Shown here one piece after another: positions 54,490-63,619 of a DNA stretch of 64,000 bases. This DNA is from Mameliella sp. MMSF_3455 (lineage in GTDB: Bacteria > Pseudomonadota > Alphaproteobacteria > Rhodobacterales > Rhodobacteraceae). The DNA lies in NCBI RefSeq assembly GCF_030733205.1, contig NZ_JASHJL010000019.1, positions 1-64,000 of the forward strand. Reading direction: 5' to 3'. Numbering within the stretch: position 1 is the first letter of the stretch; every line of letters begins with the position of its first letter. Under the pieces are notes generated by a model. The model ran no database searches and had not been told where the DNA came from. It worked only from the letters and a program-made list of their open reading frames with translations. The translations under genes were made by a program, and so were the position numbers.

Positions 54490-55404
54490 ATGTCCCCGCT
54501 GCGTGGCATCGCGCTGAAACTGACTTCTGTTGTTCTGTTCACCATTATGGCCTCGCTCATCAAGGCGAGTTCTGCCCATGTGCCAACCGGCGAGGCGGTG
54601 TTCTTTCGATCATTCTTTGCCATGCCGGTGATCGTGGCCTGGCTGGCCGTGCGGGGCGATCTCAAGACCGGGCTGAAGGCGAAGAACCCGGTGCTGCACG
54701 TCTGGCGCGGGCTGATCGGCGTGACGGCGATGGGTTGCGGCTTTGCGGCGCTGGGATTGCTGCCCCTGCCAGAAGTGACGGCGCTGGGCTTTGCCGCGCC
54801 GATGCTGACGGTGCTGCTGGCCGCGTTGCTGCTGGGAGAGCGGCTGCGCCTGTTCCGCCTGTCGGCGGTGGTCCTGGGGCTGGTCGGGGTGTGCATCGTG
54901 CTTTGGCCCCGGCTGACGCTGGATGCGGTCGACAATGCGGCCATGCTGGGGGTGGCGCTGGTGCTGGCCTCGGCGGTGATGCGGGCGCTGGCGCAGATCC
55001 AGATTCGGCGCATGGTCGCGGTCGAGGAGACCTCTGCCATCGTCTTCTATTTTTCGCTGACGGCGACGGGGTTTTCCCTGCTGACGCTGCCCTTCGGCTG
55101 GGTGATGCCGGACGTGCATGTGCTGGCGATGCTGGTGGGGGCAGGGCTGATCGGCGGCGTGGCGCAGATCTTCATCACCTCGGCCTATCGCTTTGCCGGG
55201 GCGGCGGTCGTGGCGCCCTTTGACTATGCCTCGATCCTTTTCGCGATACTGTTTGGCTATGCCTTTTTCGATGAGGTGCCGACGGCGATGGTTCTGGTCG
55301 GCTCGGCCATCGTGATCGCGGCGGGCGGCATCATCATCTGGCGCGAGCGCCAGTTGGGCATCCAGCGCGGCAAGGCCCGCCCCAATATGACCCCGCAGGG
55401 GTGA
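54490..55404 (+). CDS. DMT family transporter (EamA domain)
   Basis: A 304-residue protein with ten helices and two EamA repeats. A second DMT gene in this window is at 12673; the two share the family blueprint (LTSVVLFTIMASLIK, and SAYRFAGAAVVAPFDYASILF in the second repeat). The substrate is unknown. It starts at a GGAG site and is convergent with the oxidase gene. Confidence 0.9.
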   Translation: MSPLRGIALKLTSVVLFTIMASLIKASSAHVPTGEAVFFRSFFAMPVIVAWLAVRGDLKTGLKAKNPVLHVWRGLIGVTAMGCGFAALGLLPLPEVTALGFAAPMLTVLLAALLLGERLRLFRLSAVVLGLVGVCIVLWPRLTLDAVDNAAMLGVALVLASAVMRALAQIQIRRMVAVEETSAIVFYFSLTATGFSLLTLPFGWVMPDVHVLAMLVGAGLIGGVAQIFITSAYRFAGAAVVAPFDYASILFAILFGYAFFDEVPTAMVLVGSAIVIAAGGIIIWRERQLGIQRGKARPNMTPQG

Positions 55405-55469
55405 GGCGCGGCCCGGGCATAGCCCCGGCCCGAAAGGAGGCGCAGCCCGGGCGTGGCTTCGACAAGTGC

Positions 55470-56786
55470 CTACAGATCGAAGGCCTCTGCCATCAGGTAG
55501 CCCGGTGCCATGAGCAACCGGCGCTTCCGACCAAGCGGAAAGCGCGGCGGCGGGGTGGCGAGCCAGTCCGGGGCTTCGGGGCGATTGCCCAAAACATGAT
55601 CCGCCGCCAGCCGTCCGGCATAGGAACCCATCGCGACACCGTTGCCGTGAAAACCCAGCGCGGCGAACAGGCCGGGGTGGTCCGGCACCGGCCCGACAAA
55701 GGGCACGAGGTTGCGCATCAGGCAGACGAGACCGGACCATTCATGCGTGATCTCCACGTTCTTCCAGGCCGGGAAGATCCGCGCGAAATCTGACCGGATG
55801 CGGCGCGACAGCCGCGCCTCGGCGCCCGGCGTCGCGCGCAAGCCCCCACGCATCCCGAAGAGGAACCGCCCGTCCGGCAACTTGCGAAAATAGTGCAGCA
55901 GAAGCCGCGTGTCATAGGCCATCTGGTCCGACCACCAGCCCGCCGCCTCCTGTTCCGCCGCGCTCAGCGGGCGGGTGACAATCACGTTGGATTGCAGCGG
56001 CAGAGTCCGGGCGCGCAGCCAGGGCGGCAGGGTCTCGTGGCTGTAGCCATTGGTCGCGAGGATCACCTTGCCGGCGGTGACCGTGCCGCGAGCGGTTGTC
56101 AGGCGCCAGCTGTTGCCGTCCCGTTCCATCCCGGTGACGGGACTGTGGGCGAAGAGGCGCGCGCCCTTCGCTACTGCCGCCCCGGCCAGCGCCGCATGGT
56201 ACTTGCGCGGGTTCAGGGCAAAGCCGATGGGCAGGGTCATGCCGCCATGCCACGGTCCGCCAAGGCCCCGCGCGGCGAGATCCTCCGGCGGATGCAGTTC
56301 AGGCGTTACCCCATAGAGTGCGGCGGTTTCATCGGCCTCTGAGCAAAGCGCCTTGTAGGCGCGGGGCTTGTGCGCCAGCAGGGTTTCGCCCTGTGAATGC
56401 CGGTCGACCTGCCAGCGGTGACGGTCGATCAGTCCTTCGACATGGGCCACGGCGGCCTTCTCGGCCTCGGCCCAGCCCTGAGCGGCGCCTTGTCCGAACC
56501 GCCGGTTCAGCAGCGCGGCGGGGGCCTTGCTGCCGCCAAGGCAACAGAACCCGCCATTGCGTCCCGAGGCGCCCCAGCCGGGATGTTCGGCCTCCAGCAC
56601 GGCGAGTGACGTGCCGCGCGTGGCCAGATGCAGGGCGGCGTTCAGACCGGTAAATCCGCCGCCGATCACCGCGACATCGACGGTCAGGTCGCCGTCCAGC
56701 CGCGGCCAGTCACCGGCCGTGACCGTATCGGCCCAGAAACAGGCCCCCTGTGGCCCGTAGGCCGCCGGTTCATACAGACGGCTCAC
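55470..56786 (-). CDS. FAD-dependent amine oxidoreductase (PuuB/DadA-like)
   Basis: A 438-residue DAO-fold flavoenzyme. The dinucleotide motif is VAVIGGGFTGLNAALHLA (about residues 36-53), then WGASGRNGGF, the PuuB-like signature, and near the end GFHGNGVAMGSYAGRLAAD. It is the last gene of the polyamine ABC operon, overlapping the permease by 4 nt, so gamma-glutamylputrescine or a related amine is a likely substrate. puuA and puuC are absent from the window. Confidence 0.85.
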   Translation of the reverse strand: MSRLYEPAAYGPQGACFWADTVTAGDWPRLDGDLTVDVAVIGGGFTGLNAALHLATRGTSLAVLEAEHPGWGASGRNGGFCCLGGSKAPAALLNRRFGQGAAQGWAEAEKAAVAHVEGLIDRHRWQVDRHSQGETLLAHKPRAYKALCSEADETAALYGVTPELHPPEDLAARGLGGPWHGGMTLPIGFALNPRKYHAALAGAAVAKGARLFAHSPVTGMERDGNSWRLTTARGTVTAGKVILATNGYSHETLPPWLRARTLPLQSNVIVTRPLSAAEQEAAGWWSDQMAYDTRLLLHYFRKLPDGRFLFGMRGGLRATPGAEARLSRRIRSDFARIFPAWKNVEITHEWSGLVCLMRNLVPFVGPVPDHPGLFAALGFHGNGVAMGSYAGRLAADHVLGNRPEAPDWLATPPPRFPLGRKRRLLMAPGYLMAEAFDL

Positions 56787-57601
56787 GCGGTACGTTGCGC
56801 GGCCTGCTCCTCGCGCCGGCGCTGGACCGCGGCACGTTTCGACACCAGCGAGGCAGTGATGACCCCCACGGTCACGATGCCGATGAGCAGGGTGGAAAGC
56901 GCGTTGATTTCCGGCGAAACCCCCAGACGGACGGCGGAGAAGACCTTGATCGGCAGGGTCGTTGCGCCCGGCCCTGTGGTAAAGCTGGCGATCACAAGGT
57001 CGTCCAGCGACAGGGTGAAGGCCAGCAGCCAGCCGGAAATCACGGCAGGCGCGATGATCGGCAGTGTGATCAGAGTAAAGCTTTCGAAGGGCGAGGCGCC
57101 AAGGTCCAGCGCCGCCTCTTCCAGCGCCTGGTCAAAGGTGCTGAGCCGCGACGAGACCACGACCGAGACGTAGCACATGGAAAATGTCGTATGTGCCAGC
57201 ACCACGGTCAGCACGCCCCGATCCAGCCCGATGCCGATGAACAGCAGCAAGAGGGACAGACCGGTGATGACCTCCGGCATGACAAGCGGCGCGTAGATCA
57301 TGCCTGAAAACAGCGTCCGGCCCGGGAAACGGCCCGCGCGGATCATCACGTAGGCCGCCATCGTGCCCAGCACCGTGGCGATGGTCGAGGAAAAGAAGGC
57401 AACCTTGAGCGTGACCCAGGCGGCGTCGAGGAATTCCTCGTTCTGCAGCAGTTCGCCGTACCACTTGGTCGAGAAGCCCGCCCAGACCGTCACCAGCCGG
57501 CTTTCGTTGAAGGAATAGACCACAAGCAGGATCATCGGCAGGTAGAGAAAGGCAAAGCCGAGGGTCAGGGAAGTGGCGTTGAACCAGCTGAAACGTCTCA
57601 T
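56783..57601 (-). CDS. Polyamine ABC transporter permease (PotC-like)
   Basis: A 272-residue permease with six helices. The binding-protein-dependent permease loop (EEAALDLGASPFESFTLITLP) is in the C-terminal half. The frame is open to 58162, but the start at 57601 gives the PotC-type N-terminus (FLYLPMILLVVYSFNES). It overlaps both neighbours by 4 nt and pairs with the PotB-like permease. Confidence 0.93.
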   Translation of the reverse strand: MRRFSWFNATSLTLGFAFLYLPMILLVVYSFNESRLVTVWAGFSTKWYGELLQNEEFLDAAWVTLKVAFFSSTIATVLGTMAAYVMIRAGRFPGRTLFSGMIYAPLVMPEVITGLSLLLLFIGIGLDRGVLTVVLAHTTFSMCYVSVVVSSRLSTFDQALEEAALDLGASPFESFTLITLPIIAPAVISGWLLAFTLSLDDLVIASFTTGPGATTLPIKVFSAVRLGVSPEINALSTLLIGIVTVGVITASLVSKRAAVQRRREEQAAQRTA

Positions 57602-58491
57602 CGTCCCGCCTCCCGCGCCTTTTCCTCGGACCGCTGGAACAGCACGATCGGGATGATCAGTATCAGCAGCAGGACCACCGCCACGGCGCTTGCCACCGGC
57701 CAGTCGCGGTTGGAGAAGAACTCTTCCCACAGGACCTTGCCGATCATCAGGGTATCCGACCCGCCCAGAAGCGAGGGAATGACGAATTCGCCGATCGAGG
57801 GGATGAAGACCAGGAAACAGCCTGCCACGATACCGTTGCGCGACAGCGGGATCGTCACCAGCCAGAAGGCGGCGAGCCGGGACGAGCCCAGGTCCTCTGC
57901 CGCCTCCAGCAGGCTTTCGTCCATCTTCTCCAGTGCCGAGTAGATCGGCAGGATCATGAAGGGCAGGTAGGTGTAGACGATACCGATGTAGACGGCGGTG
58001 TTTGTATTGAGGATCGTCAGCGGTTCGCCGATCAGGCCGATCCCCATCAGGAACTGGTTGAGTACGCCCTCGGTCGACAGGATGCCGATCCAGGAATAGA
58101 CCCGGATCAGGAAACTGGTCCAGAACGGCAGGATCACCAGCATCAGCAGCGTCGGGCGCCATTCCTGCGGCGCGCGGGCCATGCCGTAGGCGATCGGATA
58201 GCCCACCAGAAGGGTGCAGAGCGTGGCGACGGCGGCGATGCGGACAGAGCTGAGATAGGCCTTCCAGTAGAGATCGTCGGTGGTCAGGAAGGTGAAGTTT
58301 TCCAGATCCAGCCCGGTAAAGAAGGCCCGTATTCCCGCCCAGCCTTCGTTCAGGTCCAACTGCGGTGCGTAGGGCGGCCGGGCCAGCGCGATGTCCGAAA
58401 GAGAGATCTTCAGGACGATGATGAAGGGCACCAGAAAAAGGGCCAGCAGCCAGAGGTAGGGAACGGCGATCAGGACGGCGCGGCGCATCAT
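57598..58491 (-). CDS. Polyamine ABC transporter permease (PotB-like)
   Basis: A 297-residue permease with a hydrophobic start (VPYLWLLALFLVPFIIVLKI), six helices and the EAA loop EAAEDLGSSRLAAFWLVTIPL. The N-terminal LKISLSDIALARPPYAP fits the PotB/PotH group. It overlaps the ATPase stop by 4 nt and the PotC-like gene by 4 nt. Confidence 0.93.
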   Translation of the reverse strand: MMRRAVLIAVPYLWLLALFLVPFIIVLKISLSDIALARPPYAPQLDLNEGWAGIRAFFTGLDLENFTFLTTDDLYWKAYLSSVRIAAVATLCTLLVGYPIAYGMARAPQEWRPTLLMLVILPFWTSFLIRVYSWIGILSTEGVLNQFLMGIGLIGEPLTILNTNTAVYIGIVYTYLPFMILPIYSALEKMDESLLEAAEDLGSSRLAAFWLVTIPLSRNGIVAGCFLVFIPSIGEFVIPSLLGGSDTLMIGKVLWEEFFSNRDWPVASAVAVVLLLILIIPIVLFQRSEEKAREAGR

Positions 58492-59891
58492 TCGTCCTTC
58501 AGGACAACGCCGGCGGTGGCGGTGAAGCTCAGCCAGACCTCGTCTTCCCAGGTGATGTCACGTCGCGCAATGCGGCGGGTGTTGGCGGCCTGCGCCTTGA
58601 CCATCACGCCGCCCTCGATCTCGACATGGTAGGTCGAGATATTGCCGAGGTAGGCGATGTCGATGACCTTGCCTTTCAGCGTGTTGGGCGCGTCGGGACG
58701 GGTCTTGGCGATGCCCAGCTTTTCCGGGCGCAGCGCAAGGACGACCTTTTCGCCGTCCAGCACGGGATCGCCGTTTGCGGCGATGATCGCCGCCTGGCCT
58801 GTGGACCAGTCGATTTCCAGCCCGCCGGGTGGAATGTCCTGCGGCCGGGGTGGGGCGGCCGGTGTCTGTGGGGCTGCGGCCCTGGGCGCCTCGGCGGCAC
58901 TGGGCGGCGGCAGGCGGCGGGGTTCATCCTCGATCCACTTGCCGAAGATCGGGCTGAGCAGCTTGTCATGCAGGGCGCGGCCAAGCGTGTTGGGCTGCGG
59001 TCCTGTGCGTTCGGCGATGGAGGCAGAGGTGCTGGCCGTCGCCTTGGGGGGGGCCGGTTTCGTTTCCGGTGTGGGCTCGACGGCTGCTTCGGGCGGGCTG
59101 TCCGCGGGCCGTGCCCGCGCCGTGCCGCGGATCAGGTTCACGTCACCGATGAAATCCGCGACGTAGACCGAATTCGGCGCTTCGTAGATCACGTCGGGTG
59201 TCGCCACCTGCACGATGCGGCCCTCGTCCATCACCGCGACCCGGCTGGCCACGGTCATCGCCTCTTCCTGGTCATGGGTGACGATGATGAAGGTGGTGCC
59301 GGTCTTTTCCTGGATATCCATCAGCTCGAACTGCGTTTCCTCGCGCAGTTTCTTGTCGAGCGCGCCCAGAGGTTCGTCGAGCAGCAGGAGTTTCGGCGCC
59401 TTGGCGAGGCTGCGGGCAAGCGCCACGCGCTGGCGCTGGCCGCCGGAAATCTGGTGCGGCTTGCGTTGGGCAAAGCGGTCGAGCCGCGTCAGGCGCAGCA
59501 TTTCCTTTACCCGTGCGTGGATTTCGTCCTTGGGCTTTTTCTCGCGGCGCAGGCCGAACGCGATGTTGTCGTAGACCGACAGATGCGGGAACAGGGCGTA
59601 GCTCTGGAACATCATGTTCACGGCGCGCTTGTTCGGGGGAACATGGCCGATATCGACGCCGTTCAGCAGGATCTGACCCTCGGTCGGTTCCTCGAACCCG
59701 GCCAGCATGCGCATCAGGGTTGTCTTGCCGCAGCCCGACGGCCCGAGCAGGGCAAAGAATTCGCGTTCGTAGATGTTCTGGGTGAGGTCGTCGATGGCGG
59801 TGAAATCGCCGAAACGCTTGGTCACGCCCTTGAACTGGATGAGAGGTTTCGCCTCTGGATCATTCCAGGGGGCAAAGACGGAGTCGGCCAT
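58488..59891 (-). CDS. Polyamine ABC transporter ATP-binding protein (PotA-like) with an insertion
   Basis: A 467-residue ATPase, about 100 longer than usual PotA. The nucleotide domain is normal: Walker A GPSGCGKTT (50-58), signature ISGGQRQR (148-155), Walker B LLLLDEPLGALD (168-179). TOBE sequence begins at about 250, but residues about 260-360 are inserted, Pro/Ala-rich with a more ordered middle (NTLGRALHDKLLSPIFGKWI). TOBE resumes at VVLALRPEKLGIA. It overlaps the PotB-like gene by 4 nt and is 57 bp after the binding-protein gene. Confidence 0.9.
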   Translation of the reverse strand: MADSVFAPWNDPEAKPLIQFKGVTKRFGDFTAIDDLTQNIYEREFFALLGPSGCGKTTLMRMLAGFEEPTEGQILLNGVDIGHVPPNKRAVNMMFQSYALFPHLSVYDNIAFGLRREKKPKDEIHARVKEMLRLTRLDRFAQRKPHQISGGQRQRVALARSLAKAPKLLLLDEPLGALDKKLREETQFELMDIQEKTGTTFIIVTHDQEEAMTVASRVAVMDEGRIVQVATPDVIYEAPNSVYVADFIGDVNLIRGTARARPADSPPEAAVEPTPETKPAPPKATASTSASIAERTGPQPNTLGRALHDKLLSPIFGKWIEDEPRRLPPPSAAEAPRAAAPQTPAAPPRPQDIPPGGLEIDWSTGQAAIIAANGDPVLDGEKVVLALRPEKLGIAKTRPDAPNTLKGKVIDIAYLGNISTYHVEIEGGVMVKAQAANTRRIARRDITWEDEVWLSFTATAGVVLKDE

Positions 59892-59948
59892 GATTAGTCA
59901 CCACGCAGAAGGCGGACCGCGCCCTTGGGACGCGGTCCGGATTTGGGC

Positions 59949-61034
59949 TCAGGTGCCCGATTTGATCTTGGTCCACAGGCGCGTCACGGTACGTTGCACG
60001 CGCGGCGGATAGGGCGTGGTGGTAAAGGTGTTGTCCAGCGCCGCGGCATCCGGGTAGATCGCCGGGTCGCCGATCACGTCCTCGGCCAGGTATTCCTGCG
60101 CGGCCTTGTTGCCGTTGGCGTAGTAGACGTAGTTCGACGCCGCCGCCATGTTCTGCGCATCCATGATGAAGTTCAGGAAGGCATGGGCGCCCTCGGGGTT
60201 CGGAGCATCGACCGGGATGGCCATCTGGTCGAACCACATTTGCGCGCCCTCGTCCGGGGCGTAATAGCTGACCGTGACGCCATTGTCGGCTTCGGCTGCG
60301 CGGTCGCGCGCCTGCAGCACGTCACCCGACCAGCCCACGGCCACGCAGATGTCGCCGTTGGCCAGCGCGTTGATGTATTCCGAGCTGTGGAACTTCTGGA
60401 TGTAGGGGCGGATCGGCATCAGCACCTCTTCGGCGCGGGCGATCACGTCCGGGTCATGGCTGTCGGGATCCTCGCCGAGGTAGTTCAGCGCAGCCGGGAT
60501 CATCTCTGCCGGGGCATCCAGCATGTGGATGCCGCATTCCGCCAGCTTTTCCGCGTTCTCGGGCTTGAAGATCAGGTCCCAGGAGGTGACGGGCGCGTCC
60601 TCGCCCAGGATTTCCTTGACCTTGGGTTCGTTCACGCCAAGACCGGTGGTGCCCCACATGTAGTTGATGGCGTATTCATTTCCGGGGTCGTACTTGGCCG
60701 TCCGGTCCGAGATCACGTCCCACATGTTGTCGATGTTGGGCAGCTTGGACTTGTCCAGTTTCTGGAAAGCGCCGGCCATGATCTGGCGCTGCAGGAAGGT
60801 GCCGGTGGGCACCACCACGTCGTAGCCCGAGCCGCCGGCGAGCATCTTTGTTTCCAGAACCTCGTTGCTGTCGAAGACGTCGTAGACCAGCTCATAGCCG
60901 GTTTCCTGCTCGAATTTCTCCAGCAGGCTCTCGTCGATGTAGTCAGACCAGTTGTAGACGCGCACCTCCTCGGCGGAAGCCATGCCGGCCGCCAGCGCAA
61001 GGGACGCCATCATCGTCACAAGTGTCTTGGTCAT
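59949..61034 (-). CDS. Polyamine-binding periplasmic protein (PotF/PotD-like)
   Basis: A 361-residue extracellular solute-binding protein with a signal peptide (LVTMMASLALAAGMASAEEV). Family markers: VRVYNWSDYIDESLLEKFEQ and YDVVVPTGTFLQRQI. It captures putrescine or a related polyamine in the periplasm and feeds the ABC pair. A TGATCA-centred motif lies about 50 bp upstream of the start, in the region divergent from the GntR gene. Confidence 0.93.
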   Translation of the reverse strand: MTKTLVTMMASLALAAGMASAEEVRVYNWSDYIDESLLEKFEQETGYELVYDVFDSNEVLETKMLAGGSGYDVVVPTGTFLQRQIMAGAFQKLDKSKLPNIDNMWDVISDRTAKYDPGNEYAINYMWGTTGLGVNEPKVKEILGEDAPVTSWDLIFKPENAEKLAECGIHMLDAPAEMIPAALNYLGEDPDSHDPDVIARAEEVLMPIRPYIQKFHSSEYINALANGDICVAVGWSGDVLQARDRAAEADNGVTVSYYAPDEGAQMWFDQMAIPVDAPNPEGAHAFLNFIMDAQNMAAASNYVYYANGNKAAQEYLAEDVIGDPAIYPDAAALDNTFTTTPYPPRVQRTVTRLWTKIKSGT

Positions 61035-61082
61035 GTTATTCTCCCGGTTGGTGGCGGGGGTCTTACGCGCCCCGTCCCCAAA

Positions 61083-61094
61083 TTTTGATCATAA
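61083..61094 (-). promoter_or_regulatory. Putative GntR operator upstream of the polyamine operon
   Basis: TTTTGATCATAA has the palindromic core TGATCA. A close copy (AATTTGATCATAT) precedes the aminotransferase gene at 62138. Both regions flank the GntR gene. Confidence 0.5.
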
Positions 61095-61184
61095 GTTGCG
61101 CTGTGGTGCAACTTCGGCGATGTTTCCACGGCCTGCTGTCCTGCGCAAGGGATGGCGGAAACGGTATGCCCCGGGGGGACGGCG

Positions 61185-61847
61185 ATGGCGGAAAATGCGG
61201 CAGAGGCGCGAACGCAGGCGGGGATGCCGGCGCATGAACAGGTGTACCGCAGTCTGCGGGACGCGGTGCTGTTCGGAGTGTTGGCGCCGGGAGAGCCGGT
61301 GACGATCCAGGGGCTTGTGGAGCGGCTTGGGGCGGGGATGACGCCGGTGCGTGAGGCGATCCGGCGGTTGACGGCCGAGGGGGCGTTGCAGGCGCTGGGG
61401 AACCGGCGGATCGAGGTGCCGGTGCTGGGGGCGGCGGCGGTAGAGGAACTGACCGAGGCGCGTCTGGCGCTGGAGCCGCGGCTGGCGGTGCGGGCGGCGG
61501 AGCGGGCGGCTCCGGAGGACGTGGCGCGGCTGGTGGAGATCGATGCGCGGCTGGACCGGGCGATCCTGCGGGGCGACATCGAGGGTTACCTGCGCGAGAA
61601 TCATGCCTTTCATTCCGTGTTGAACGATACCGCCGAGGCGCCGGTGATGAAGGCGCTGACAGAGTCGCTCTGGCTGCGGTTCGGGCCGTCGCTGCGGGTG
61701 GTCTGCGGCCAGATGGGCACGCGCCACCTGCCGGATTGCCACAAGGACCTGGTGCGTGCACTGGAGGCGCGGGACGGCGCGGCGGCGGTTCGGGCGATCG
61801 AGCAGGACGTGGCGCAGGGGATGGAAATGATCCTGCAGAGCCTTTGA
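61185..61847 (+). CDS. GntR family transcriptional regulator (FCD type)
   Basis: A 220-residue regulator. The HTH segment is EQVYRSLRDAVLFGVLAPGE with VERLGAGMTPVREAIRRLTAEG, followed by an all-helical FCD domain (DIEGYLRENHAFHSVLND has the expected acidic/His ligands). ATG at 61185 follows a GGGGGGAC site; ATG at 61152 is also in frame. It sits between the polyamine uptake operon and the aminotransferase gene, both with a shared TGATCA motif, and is the likely local regulator. Confidence 0.9.
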   Translation: MAENAAEARTQAGMPAHEQVYRSLRDAVLFGVLAPGEPVTIQGLVERLGAGMTPVREAIRRLTAEGALQALGNRRIEVPVLGAAAVEELTEARLALEPRLAVRAAERAAPEDVARLVEIDARLDRAILRGDIEGYLRENHAFHSVLNDTAEAPVMKALTESLWLRFGPSLRVVCGQMGTRHLPDCHKDLVRALEARDGAAAVRAIEQDVAQGMEMILQSL

Positions 61848-61946
61848 GCGGGCGCGCCGTTCGGAGGCGGCTGCTCGGGGTGCGGACCGGCCCGCCCACC
61901 GTCTAGAAAGGCGTTGTGCGGCCGCGGAAACTGAACTGGTCAGTCT

Positions 61947-61995
61947 GTACGTTTTGTACAAAATGTACGCCGTTTTCAGCATTTTGTACAAACCG
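61947..61995 (+). repeat. GTACAAAA element, copy B
   Basis: Matches copy A (29972) at 39 of 49 positions without gaps. GTAC occurs at offsets 1, 10, 19 and 40. The 16-bp block CAGCATTTTGTACAAA is identical in both copies. Confidence 0.75.
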
Positions 61996-62137
61996 GTAGG
62001 GGATCGTTAACCTTGCCTGGCCGGGGGTCGCGCGCGGCATGGAGGGGCGTGGTTGGTGACCTTTGCCGCGCAAAGGCACCCTTGTCGCTGGCCGCGCAAG
62101 ACGGGGCTTGCGCGGCGTGATTCGATTGACTTCCGGA

Positions 62138-62150
62138 AATTTGATCATAT
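62138..62150 (+). promoter_or_regulatory. Putative GntR operator upstream of the aminotransferase
   Basis: AATTTGATCATAT, core TGATCA, about 32 bp upstream of the aminotransferase start, matches the motif before the binding-protein gene at 61083. Confidence 0.5.
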
Positions 62151-62182
62151 TCTGCGCCCCAACCCAATTCCGGAGGCCGCGC

Positions 62183-63583
62183 ATGACCCTGCTTACCCCC
62201 AATTCGCCCACCGCAGACCTGCAGGCGCTGGACGCCGCGCATCACCTGCATCCCTTCACCCACGGTGCCGGGCTGGCCGAAAAGGGCGCGCGGATCGTGA
62301 CCCGGGCCGAGGGCTGCTGGCTGACCGACAGCGACGGCAACCGCATCCTGGACGGGATGGCGGGCCTGTGGTGCGTGAACATCGGCTATGGCCGCAGCGA
62401 ACTGGCCGATGCGGCGCAGCGCCAGATGCTGGAACTGCCCTTTTACAACACCTTCTTCCAGACCTCGCATGTGCCGGCGCTGAACCTGGCGGCGAAGCTG
62501 GCCGAACTGGCGCCGGGCGACCTGAACCACGTCTTTTTTGCCTCTTCGGGGTCGGAAGCGAACGACACGAACCTGCGGCTGGTGCGGACCTACTGGCAGG
62601 AGAAGGGCCAGCCTGAACGCCAGGTGGTGATCTCTCGCTGGAATGCCTACCACGGGTCGTCGGTGGGGTCGGGCAGCCTTGGCGGCATGAAGGGGATGCA
62701 CGCGCAGGGCGGAATGCCGATCGCCGATATCCACCATATCGACCAGCCCAACTGGTGGAGCGAAGGCGGCTATGCCACGCCCGAGGCATTCGGCCTTGAG
62801 CGCGCGCAGGCGCTGGAAACCGCGATCCTTGAAATCGGCCCCGAGAAGGTCGCCGCCTTCATCGCCGAGCCGATCCAGGGGGCCGGCGGTGTCATCGTCC
62901 CGCCCGAGACCTACTGGCCCGAGATCCAGCGCATCGCCCGGAAATACGGCATCCTGCTGATCGTGGACGAGGTGATCTGCGGCTTTGGCCGCACCGGCAA
63001 CTGGTTCGGCAGCCAGACCTACGACATCCAGCCGGACATCATGACCGTCGCCAAGGGCCTGTCGTCGGGTTATCAGCCGATCGGGGCCTCGATCGTCACC
63101 GACGAGGTTGCCAAGGTGATCGAGAACACCGAGTTCAACCACGGCTATACCTATTCCGGCCACCCGGTCGCCTGTGCCGTGGCGCTGGAAAACCTGCGCA
63201 TCCTCGAAGAAGAGGGGATCGTCGACCGCGTGCGGGACGAAACCGGCCCCTATCTGAAGGAACGCTTCGAAAGCCTTGGGGATCACCCGCTGGTGGGCGA
63301 GGTCAAGATCGTCGGCATGATGGGCAGCCTTGCCCTGACCCCGGACAAGGCCACGCGCGCACCCTTTGCCGAGCCGGGGACCGCCGGGCTGATCTGCCGC
63401 GAGCGCTGTTTCGCCAACAACCTGATCATGCGGCATGTCTATGACCGCATGGTGATCTCTCCGCCGCTGGTGATTTCGAAGGATGAGATCGACACGCTGG
63501 TGGAGCGGGCGCGCAAGAGCCTGGACGAGGCGCTGGAACAGCTGAAGGCCGAAGGGCACATGGACATCGCGCAGGCGGGGTGA
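62183..63583 (+). CDS. Class III aminotransferase, putrescine/pyruvate type
   Basis: A 466-residue PLP enzyme. The PLP lysine is in DIMTVAKGLSSGYQPIGAS; LIVDEVICGFGRTGNWFGSQ is the cofactor-binding segment, and HLHPFTHGAGL near the N-terminus resembles SpuC-type putrescine-pyruvate aminotransferases. The chosen ATG follows GGAGG. It lies beside the polyamine operon, across the GntR gene, which supports polyamine catabolism; taurine or beta-alanine aminotransfer is not excluded. Confidence 0.88.
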   Translation: MTLLTPNSPTADLQALDAAHHLHPFTHGAGLAEKGARIVTRAEGCWLTDSDGNRILDGMAGLWCVNIGYGRSELADAAQRQMLELPFYNTFFQTSHVPALNLAAKLAELAPGDLNHVFFASSGSEANDTNLRLVRTYWQEKGQPERQVVISRWNAYHGSSVGSGSLGGMKGMHAQGGMPIADIHHIDQPNWWSEGGYATPEAFGLERAQALETAILEIGPEKVAAFIAEPIQGAGGVIVPPETYWPEIQRIARKYGILLIVDEVICGFGRTGNWFGSQTYDIQPDIMTVAKGLSSGYQPIGASIVTDEVAKVIENTEFNHGYTYSGHPVACAVALENLRILEEEGIVDRVRDETGPYLKERFESLGDHPLVGEVKIVGMMGSLALTPDKATRAPFAEPGTAGLICRERCFANNLIMRHVYDRMVISPPLVISKDEIDTLVERARKSLDEALEQLKAEGHMDIAQAG

Positions 63584-63619
63584 ACCCCGGCCTGTCCGAG
63601 CGGTACGGGCTGCTTTCGC

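Larger units (their letters stand above)
61848..62182. other. Intergenic region between the GntR and aminotransferase genes
   Basis: About 335 bp without a supportable gene. It contains GTACAAAA element copy B (61947), CGTTAAC at about 62006, the TGATCA motif (62138) and, as a weak promoter, TTGACT at 62126. The aminotransferase ribosome-binding site GGAGG is at 62172. Confidence 0.5.
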
